Program-made: the position numbers and the translations under genes
Notes under the pieces: generated by a model
Told to the model about the DNA's origin: nothing
The model's database searches: none
Seen by the model: the letters and a program-made list of their open reading frames with translations, nothing else
DNA from: Armatimonadota bacterium
GTDB lineage: Bacteria > Sysuimicrobiota > Sysuimicrobiia > Sysuimicrobiales > JACQTN01
Direction of reading: 5' to 3'
Assembly (NCBI GenBank): GCA_016210785.1
Contig: JACQTN010000481.1
Location: 1 to 6,678, forward strand
DNA: 6,678 nt
Part shown: positions 1-4,186 of the stretch, piece by piece
How the letters are laid out: the number at the start of each line of letters is the position of its first letter
How positions within the stretch are numbered: position 1 is the stretch's first letter

Positions 1-46
1 CCCCTCACCCCGATCCTCTCCCCGGTGCGGGGAGAGGGGGAAAGTG
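1..46. repeat. C-rich/G-rich hairpin repeat
   Basis: Bases 15-23 (CCTCTCCCC) are an exact inverted repeat of 29-37 (GGGGAGAGG). Only five bases lie between them, and the outer two of these (G24 and C28) can also pair. A C-rich lead-in precedes the stem and GGGGGAAAG ends it. The lead-in and left arm resemble 2102-2123 inside the acpS-nnr repeat, so this looks like a dispersed palindromic repeat (REP-like) and not a one-off terminator. There is no T-tract on either strand. It may still end transcription of a gene to the left of the window. The left edge is cut, so the element may be longer. Confidence 0.6.
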
Positions 47-121
47 TGCGCATCGTGCAGGGGTATCGCGGGATCATTTAGCCCGCGGCCGGCCGGCTCA
101 GTACGGCGCGCGGCAGCGGGC

Positions 122-127
122 GAGAGG
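122..127 (+). promoter_or_regulatory. Shine-Dalgarno site of the M20 peptidase gene
   Basis: GAGAGG lies five bases before the ATG at 133. It supports that start over internal candidates. I see no convincing -35/-10 pair in bases 47-121. Confidence 0.5.
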
Positions 128-132
128 TCATC

Positions 133-1392
133 ATGCGCATTCCCGCTGAGATCGAGCGGCTAGCCCGGCGCGCGGTGGAGGCCGTGGACGCCGAGTTCGC
201 GGTGAGCCTCACGCGCGACCTGGTCCGCATCCCCAGCGTGTACCGCCCCGACGTGCCCGCGGCGACAGAGAAGGCCGTGGCGCTGTTTCTGGCCGGGGTG
301 CTGGAGGGACTGGGGATGCGGGTCGCTGTCGAGGAAGCGGCGCCCGGGCGGCCCAACGTGGTCGGGGACTGGCAATGCGCGCCGGGCGGACCGCTGCTGA
401 TCCTGGAGGGGCACACCGACGTGGTCACGGAGGGTGACCCCGCAGCCTGGACCCATCCGCCCTTTGAAGGCGTCGTGGTGGACGGCCGGCTGTACGGTCG
501 GGGCGCGGCCGACATGAAGGGCGGGCTCGCCGCCGCCGTGACCGCGGTCAAGGCGCTGCGCGACGCGGGCATCGAGATCCCCGGGACCATCCGCCTGGCG
601 GTGGTGGTGGACGAAGAGGGGATGATGGCCGGCATCAAGGACTTCATCCGCCGCGGCTGGGCCAGGGGCGCCGCGGCCGCCCTCATTTGCGAGCCGGAGG
701 AGAACGAGGTGTGCCTGTGCCAGAAGGGCGCCATCCGCGCGCTGGCCCGCTTCCGCGGCCGCATGGCGCACGGGGCGATGCCGCGCGAGGGCGTGAATCC
801 GCTGTTCAGCGTGGCGGAGTTTCTCCTGGGCGTCCGCGATCTGGACCGGATGCTGGTGGAGCGGCACGGCGTGCACGATCTTCTGGGGTGTCCCAGCGCC
901 ACGCCCACCATCGTGCGCGCGCCCGATCGCGGCGAGGCGCAGCTCAACGTGCTCCCGGGGGACGCGCTGGTGGCGCTGGATCTGCGCACCATCCCCGGCA
1001 TGACGCATGAGGCCGTGGTGGTCGAGATGCAGGCGCTGCTGGAGCGGATCCGCGCGCGCCACCCCGGCGTGCAGTCGGCGCTGGAGGTGATCGAGGAACG
1101 GCCCTGGACGCAGACGCCGCGGGAGGCGCCCCTGGTGCGCGCGGTGGAGGCGGCGTGCGAGATGGTCACCGGGCGGCCGCCCCGCCACGGCGGCGTGCCC
1201 GGCAGCACCGACGGCACCTTCCTGCACGCGTGGGCCGGCGTGCCCATCGTGACTATCGGTCCCGGGAACCGCACGATCCCCCACCAGGTGGACGAGTACG
1301 TCGAGGTGGAGGAACTGGTGACGGCGGCGCGCATCTACGCGGCCAGCGCGATCCTCTTTCTGGGCGCGATGGCGGAGAACGGCGGCGCGTGA
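133..1392 (+). CDS. M20 family zinc metallopeptidase, ArgE/DapE/CPG2-type deacylase
   Basis: This 419-residue protein is a cytoplasmic co-catalytic metal amidohydrolase of the M20 family (acetylornithine deacetylase / succinyl-diaminopimelate desuccinylase / carboxypeptidase G2). The metal and catalytic positions are all visible. GHTDVV gives His94 and Asp96. GRGAADMKGG gives the bridging Asp127. DEEG gives the general base Glu161 and ligand Glu162. CEPE gives Glu187, and IPHQVDE gives His384. The lid/dimerisation domain probably spans about residues 195-310, starting after CQKGAIRA. There is no signal peptide. Length is normal for the family. The ATG at 133 follows a GAGAGG site. The substrate cannot be read from sequence: no arginine or lysine biosynthesis genes adjoin it, so argE or dapE is not assigned. 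A general amino-acid or dipeptide deacylase is equally possible. Confidence 0.93.
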   Translation: MRIPAEIERLARRAVEAVDAEFAVSLTRDLVRIPSVYRPDVPAATEKAVALFLAGVLEGLGMRVAVEEAAPGRPNVVGDWQCAPGGPLLILEGHTDVVTEGDPAAWTHPPFEGVVVDGRLYGRGAADMKGGLAAAVTAVKALRDAGIEIPGTIRLAVVVDEEGMMAGIKDFIRRGWARGAAAALICEPEENEVCLCQKGAIRALARFRGRMAHGAMPREGVNPLFSVAEFLLGVRDLDRMLVERHGVHDLLGCPSATPTIVRAPDRGEAQLNVLPGDALVALDLRTIPGMTHEAVVVEMQALLERIRARHPGVQSALEVIEERPWTQTPREAPLVRAVEAACEMVTGRPPRHGGVPGSTDGTFLHAWAGVPIVTIGPGNRTIPHQVDEYVEVEELVTAARIYAASAILFLGAMAENGGA

Positions 1393-1526
1393 CGCCGGTC
1401 CGGCCCGCCCATCCGGCCGCCTTGCGCGGAGACGCGCCGGCGGGAGCGGCGGCAGCGGCCGTCGAAGAGTGCGGAGGCGATGCGACGGCGGCGCTGCAAA
1501 TGCGCGTGGTCCGGAGGGGGCAATGA
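1389..1526 (+). CDS. Possible 45-residue small protein bridging two genes (doubtful)
   Basis: A GTG-initiated frame begins inside the last codons of the peptidase gene (GTGA overlap at 1389-1392) and ends in the start of the next gene (ATGA overlap at 1523-1526). Such double stop/start overlaps are typical of translationally coupled genes. About four fifths of its third codon positions are G or C. A weak GGAG lies at 1374-1377, eleven bases before the start. The product would be alanine- and arginine-rich with one cysteine, no membrane segment and no family I recognise. In DNA this GC-rich, an open frame of 45 codons is common by chance. The stretch may simply be a 130-base intergenic spacer. 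Confidence 0.25.
   Translation: MTPVRPAHPAALRGDAPAGAAAAAVEECGGDATAALQMRVVRRGQ
1513..1520 (+). promoter_or_regulatory. Shine-Dalgarno site of the Trm112-like gene
   Basis: GGAGGGGG sits two bases before the ATG at 1523, with its GGAG core about six bases away. It decides the start: the upstream in-frame GTG at 1469 would add 18 residues with no family similarity. Confidence 0.6.
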
Positions 1527-1690
1527 TTGACAAGAGTCTGCTGGAAATCCTCGCCTGTCCGGTGTGCAAGACGCCGGTGGACCTCCAGGGCGACCGGCTC
1601 GTGTGCACCAAATGCGGGCGCCGGTACCCGATCCGCGACGGCATCCCCGTGATGCTCGTGGACGAGGCGGAGATGCCGGCCCCCCGGTAG
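1523..1690 (+). CDS. Trm112-family (UPF0434/YcaR-like) zinc-ribbon protein
   Basis: This 55-residue protein matches the small bacterial Trm112/UPF0434 family in length and layout. It opens with a short LLEILACPVCK segment. Two CxxC pairs follow (Cys12/Cys15 and Cys28/Cys31) that would bind one zinc ion. The typical YPIRDGIPVML stretch (residues 35-45) and a short acidic tail close it. In eukaryotes and archaea, Trm112 activates several methyltransferases that modify tRNA, rRNA and release factors. The bacterial role is less clear, so a partner methyltransferase is inference, and none is encoded in this window. The gene ends 18 bases before acpS and probably shares its transcript. Confidence 0.88.
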   Translation: MIDKSLLEILACPVCKTPVDLQGDRLVCTKCGRRYPIRDGIPVMLVDEAEMPAPR

Positions 1691-1708
1691 CTCGGGCTCC
1701 AACGTGCG

Positions 1709-2170
1709 ATGATTGCCGGCGTGGGCGTGGACATGATCGAGGTGGCCCGCATCGAACGGGCCGTGGCGCACTGGGGCGACCGCTTCCTCCGTCGTCTGTT
1801 CACGCCGGCGGAAGTGGCGCGGGCGGGCCCGGGCAGCCTGCGGCCGCAGCGGCTGGCGGCGCGCTTCGCGGCGAAGGCAGCGGTGATGACGGCGCTGGGC
1901 CTGGGCGGGCGCGCCATGGCCTGGCGGGAGATTGAGGTGCTGAACGATACCCTGGGCCGTCCGCACGTGGTGCTGCACGGGAGCGCCGACCGGATCGCGC
2001 GGCAGCAGGGCGTCGCCGCCGTCATGGTTTCTCTCACCCACACCTCGCACGTGGCCATCGCGCAGGCGGTGGCCGTGCGCCACGCGGGGACCCGGGCCTC
2101 TCCCCTCACCCTCCCCTCTCCCCTGAACCCCCTGAAATATCCGGGAGGATCCGATGACCAGACAGACTGA
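1709..2170 (+). CDS. acpS: Holo-[acyl-carrier-protein] synthase, atypical active site and repeat-derived tail
   Basis: AcpS transfers 4'-phosphopantetheine from CoA to a serine of apo-ACP and so enables fatty-acid synthesis in the cytoplasm. Family features in order: GVGVDMIEVARIER (residues 4-17) with metal ligand Asp8, RLFTPAEV (29-36), RFAAKAA (52-58), WREIEVLND (72-80), GRPHV (83-87) and SLTHTSHVAIAQAVA (108-122). Two expected active-site residues differ. The Mg-binding glutamate of the FAxKEA motif is Ala57 (codon GCA at 1877-1879), and the lysine four residues later is Thr61. AcpS proteins usually run about 120-130 residues; this one has 153. Residues from about 129 onward, rich in proline and serine, are encoded by an inverted repeat, and the stop codon lies in that repeat's loop. 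No strong Shine-Dalgarno precedes the ATG, but the start fits the family N-terminus. The fold assignment is secure, full activity is not. Confidence 0.88.
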   Translation: MIAGVGVDMIEVARIERAVAHWGDRFLRRLFTPAEVARAGPGSLRPQRLAARFAAKAAVMTALGLGGRAMAWREIEVLNDTLGRPHVVLHGSADRIARQQGVAAVMVSLTHTSHVAIAQAVAVRHAGTRASPLTLPSPLNPLKYPGGSDDQTD

Positions 2171-2220
2171 AGGCCTTCGGATATTTCAGGGAGTTCACCA
2201 GGCGGGAGAGGAGTAAGAGG
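2102..2220. repeat. Dispersed inverted-repeat element, copy 1, overlapping the acpS 3' end
   Basis: The core is a perfect 14-base inverted repeat: CCCTGAAATATCCG at 2130-2143 pairs with 2178-2191 around a 34-base loop. Outer matches extend it: TGAAC (2124-2128) with GTTCA (2193-2197), and CCTCTCCC (2115-2122) with GGGAGAGG (2204-2211). The loop contains most of the 10-base palindrome GAAGGCCTTC (2169-2178). The element holds the last codons and stop of acpS, and its right edge (AGGAG, AAGAGG) lies just before the nnrE-nnrD start. It is related to the element at 3849-3949: both read GAAGGYCTTCRGAYATTTCAGGG on the right arm (that string in two parts: GAAGGYCTTC then RGAYATTTCAGGG). No transposase is visible. 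It may be a REP- or MITE-like element. In mRNA it could form a large hairpin between acpS and nnr. Confidence 0.72.
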
Positions 2221-2232
2221 TATCCAAGGCGC

Positions 2233-3816
2233 ATGCGGGTTCCCAGCGCGGCCCAGATGGCCGCTCTCGACCGCCGGGCCATCGAGGAGTTCGGCATCCC
2301 CGGCCTCGACCTGATGGAGCGGGCCGGGATCGCGGTGGCGCGCCTGGCGAACGTGATGCGGGCCGGCGCGCGGCGCGGTCCGGTGATCGTGCTTGCCGGC
2401 AAGGGCAACAACGGCGGCGACGGCTTTGTCGCCGCCCGCCACCTGAACGCCGGCGGGATCGAGACAGCGGTCTGGCTGCTGGGGCGGCCGGAAGAGGTGA
2501 AGGGCGATGCCCGCGCCATGCTGGACAGGATGGCCGGCGCGGGCATCGCCCTTCACGTGGTGGAGGACGCCTCCGACCTCCGCGACCGGTTTGCCAGCGC
2601 CGTCCTCATCGTGGACGCCCTGTTCGGCACCGGCTTCCGCGGGCCGGCGCGCGGCGCGGCGGCGCAGGCGATCGAGGCCGCGAACGCGGCGGGGCCGCCC
2701 ATCCTGGCGGTGGACGTGCCCTCCGGCGTCGACGCGGACACCGGGCAGGTGGAGGGGCCGTGCGTCCGCGCGGCGGCCACGGTCACGATGGCCCTGCCCA
2801 AGGTCGGTCTGTTGATCTATCCCGGCGCGGAGCACGCGGGCAGAGTGTACGTGTCGGACATCGGCTTCCCGCCCGCGGTGCTTGACGACCCCGCGGTGCA
2901 GACCTTCCTGGTGACGCCCGACACGGTGCGCGGGGCGCTCCCCGCCCGGCGTCCCGACAGCCACAAGGGCCACTACGGCCGCGTGCTGGTGGTGGCCGGC
3001 TCGGTGGGTTTCGCCGGAGCTGCGGCGCTGTGCGCGCTCGGCGCCCTGCGGATGGGGGCCGGGCTGGTGCACGTTGCGGTCCCCGAGCCCATCTATTCGG
3101 TGGCGGCGAGCCGCGTCCCCGAAGCGATGGTGCACCCGCTGCCGTGGCGCGACGGCGCCCTGGCGCCGGAGGCGGCGGACGCCCTCCGCGTCCTGCTGGC
3201 CGGCGCCGACGCGGTCGCCGCCGGGCCGGGTCTGGGGACGACGGCGGGCGTCGTGGGCGCACTGCGGTCCGTTCTGGATGGGACGGCCGTACCGATCGTG
3301 CTGGATGCCGATGCCCTCAACATCCTCGCCACCCATCCCGACCTTCGGGCAGGTGTAAGGGGACCCCTTATCGTCACCCCTCATCCAGGCGAGATGGCGC
3401 GCCTGCTCGGTCGAGACGTCCGGGCCGTGCAGCGTGACCGCCTGGCCGCGGTCCGCGAGGCAGCGCGCGCCCTGGACGCGGTCTCCGTGCTGAAGGGTGC
3501 CCGCACGGTCGTGGCGGCACCGTCCGGCGGGGCCTGGATCGTCCCCACGGGAAACCCGGGCATGGCCACCGGTGGTATGGGTGACGCGCTGACCGGCGCC
3601 GTGGCCGCCCTGCTGGGCCAGCGTCTTGCGCCGGCCGCCGCAGCGGCGGTGGGTGCCTACCTCCATGGCCTGGCAGGGGACATGCTCCAGGGTGAGATTG
3701 GCCCGGCCGGGTTGCTGGCCTCCGAAGTCGCCGACCGGTTGCCTGGAGCCCTGCGGCGGGCACGGGAGACGGCGCCTCCTGTGCCGGTCGCCGAGGGCAT
3801 CATCCCGCTACTCTAG
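2233..3816 (+). CDS. nnr: Bifunctional NAD(P)HX epimerase / ADP-dependent NAD(P)HX dehydratase
   Basis: This 527-residue fusion repairs hydrated NAD(P)H. The N-terminal YjeF_N (NnrE) domain, about residues 1-220, interconverts the R and S epimers of NAD(P)HX. Its marks are AGKGNNGGDGFVAARHL (55-71), DALFGTGFRG (128-137) and AVDVPSGVDADTG (159-171). The C-terminal ribokinase-like NnrD domain, about 228-515, dehydrates the S epimer with ADP as cofactor. Its marks are SHKGHYGRVLVVAGS (243-257), AAGPGLGT (329-336), VLDADALN (356-363), TPHPGEMARLLG (382-393), LKGARTV (420-426) and NPGMATGGMGDALTG (441-455), with the expected catalytic Asp451. Length is typical of the fused family. The ATG at 2233 gives the expected N-terminus; weak purine stretches AAGAGG (2216-2220 region) and AAGG (2226-2229) precede it. 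It lies 62 bases after acpS, with the hairpin repeat between them. Confidence 0.95.
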   Translation: MRVPSAAQMAALDRRAIEEFGIPGLDLMERAGIAVARLANVMRAGARRGPVIVLAGKGNNGGDGFVAARHLNAGGIETAVWLLGRPEEVKGDARAMLDRMAGAGIALHVVEDASDLRDRFASAVLIVDALFGTGFRGPARGAAAQAIEAANAAGPPILAVDVPSGVDADTGQVEGPCVRAAATVTMALPKVGLLIYPGAEHAGRVYVSDIGFPPAVLDDPAVQTFLVTPDTVRGALPARRPDSHKGHYGRVLVVAGSVGFAGAAALCALGALRMGAGLVHVAVPEPIYSVAASRVPEAMVHPLPWRDGALAPEAADALRVLLAGADAVAAGPGLGTTAGVVGALRSVLDGTAVPIVLDADALNILATHPDLRAGVRGPLIVTPHPGEMARLLGRDVRAVQRDRLAAVREAARALDAVSVLKGARTVVAAPSGGAWIVPTGNPGMATGGMGDALTGAVAALLGQRLAPAAAAAVGAYLHGLAGDMLQGEIGPAGLLASEVADRLPGALRRARETAPPVPVAEGIIPLL

Positions 3817-3848
3817 CCCATAAGGATGGGAGGAGCGGCATTGCGCCA

Positions 3849-3949
3849 TGACCCCCCTGAAATGATTGGAGTACCCCTGCCGCGGGTGATCGAAGGTCTT
3901 CAGACATTTCAGGGGGGTCACTCCACCCTTCACCAAGTTTCCGACGAGG
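3849..3949. repeat. Dispersed inverted-repeat element, copy 2, downstream of nnr
   Basis: TGACCCCCCTGAAATG at 3849-3864 is a perfect 16-base inverted repeat of 3905-3920, with a 40-base loop between. The loop has its own small ACCC/GGGT pairing around CCGCGG and the near-palindrome GAAGGTCTTC. The arms and the right part of the loop match copy 1 at 2102-2220 in the same orientation. The flank TTCACCAAG...GAGGGGAGG (3929 onward) recalls copy 1's TTCACCAGG...GAGAGGAG. It begins 32 bases after the nnr stop codon, so it could act as a transcription end or mRNA 3' stabiliser for the plus-strand block. However, no T-run follows it. The right boundary is approximate. Confidence 0.72.
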
Positions 3950-3969
3950 GGAGGGCCTTCCCCGGCACG

Positions 3970-3978
3970 TGCTACACT
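3970..3978 (+). promoter_or_regulatory. Possible extended -10 promoter element (weak)
   Basis: TGCTACACT contains TACACT (3973-3978) preceded by TGC, resembling an extended -10 box of a sigma-70-type promoter. The hexamer 17 bases upstream is GGAGGG-like, not a -35 box. A transcript from here would run antisense into hppA. The match could easily be chance. Confidence 0.2.
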
Positions 3979-4028
3979 CTTTCGAGGCAGGCGTTCTACC
4001 GCGCTCACCAGACTCACGGCGCCCCTCG

Positions 4029-4050
4029 ACCCCACCCGCGACAGTGGGGT
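4029..4050. terminator. Short G+C hairpin, possible terminator
   Basis: ACCCCAC (4029-4035) pairs perfectly with GTGGGGT (4044-4050) across an eight-base loop. It lies between convergent genes, where a transcription end is expected. Neither strand shows a T-tract after the stem, so intrinsic termination is uncertain. Confidence 0.3.
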
Positions 4051-4154
4051 TCACGGAACATGAACGATGCTCGGACTCGGCGGCACGAGCCCAGTTCTGC
4101 GCAGTGTAACTCGCAGCGCCGATGCCGACACATCGTGGGAAGCCGGTCCTGCGC

Positions 4155-4186
4155 ATGCACGCGGTGCGGATGTCCGACACGTGCAT
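4155..4186 (-). terminator. Hairpin directly after the hppA stop codon
   Basis: ATGCACG (4155-4161) and CGTGCAT (4180-4186) form a perfect seven-base stem. The interior can pair further (CGGA with TCCG around a TG loop, plus flanking TG/CA). On the minus strand the stem starts at the base after the hppA TAG. Its position fits a terminator or 3' end stabiliser, but there is no U-run after it. Confidence 0.4.

Larger units (their letters stand above)
3921..4186. other. Convergent intergenic region without a convincing gene
   Basis: About 265 bases lie between the copy 2 hairpin and the stop codon of hppA. I find no tRNA or rRNA signature and no reading frame with family similarity. A plus-strand frame from the ATG at 4060 is open and contains a cysteine-rich patch, but it runs straight into the antisense of hppA and looks accidental. 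Contents worth noting are a promoter-like TGCTACACT at 3970-3978 and two short hairpins (4029-4050 and 4155-4186). Codon use on either strand is less G/C-biased than in the neighbouring genes, which fits non-coding DNA. Confidence 0.5.

Noticed and set aside
1469..1690. Earlier GTG start for the Trm112-like gene
   Set aside because: The extra 18 residues have no family similarity, and a good GGAGGGGG site directly precedes the ATG at 1523.
160..3666. A very long open frame on the minus strand across the peptidase, acpS and nnr genes
   Set aside because: Its translation is Arg/Gly/His/Pro-rich low-complexity sequence with no family motif. It is antisense to three genes with clear catalytic motifs. 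G/C-biased third positions remove stop codons from this antisense frame, which explains its length.
2102..3949. nnr as cargo of a composite transposon bounded by the two repeats
   Set aside because: The repeats are short, diverged from each other and carry no transposase. nnr next to acpS is an ordinary conserved order, so recent transfer is not needed to explain it.
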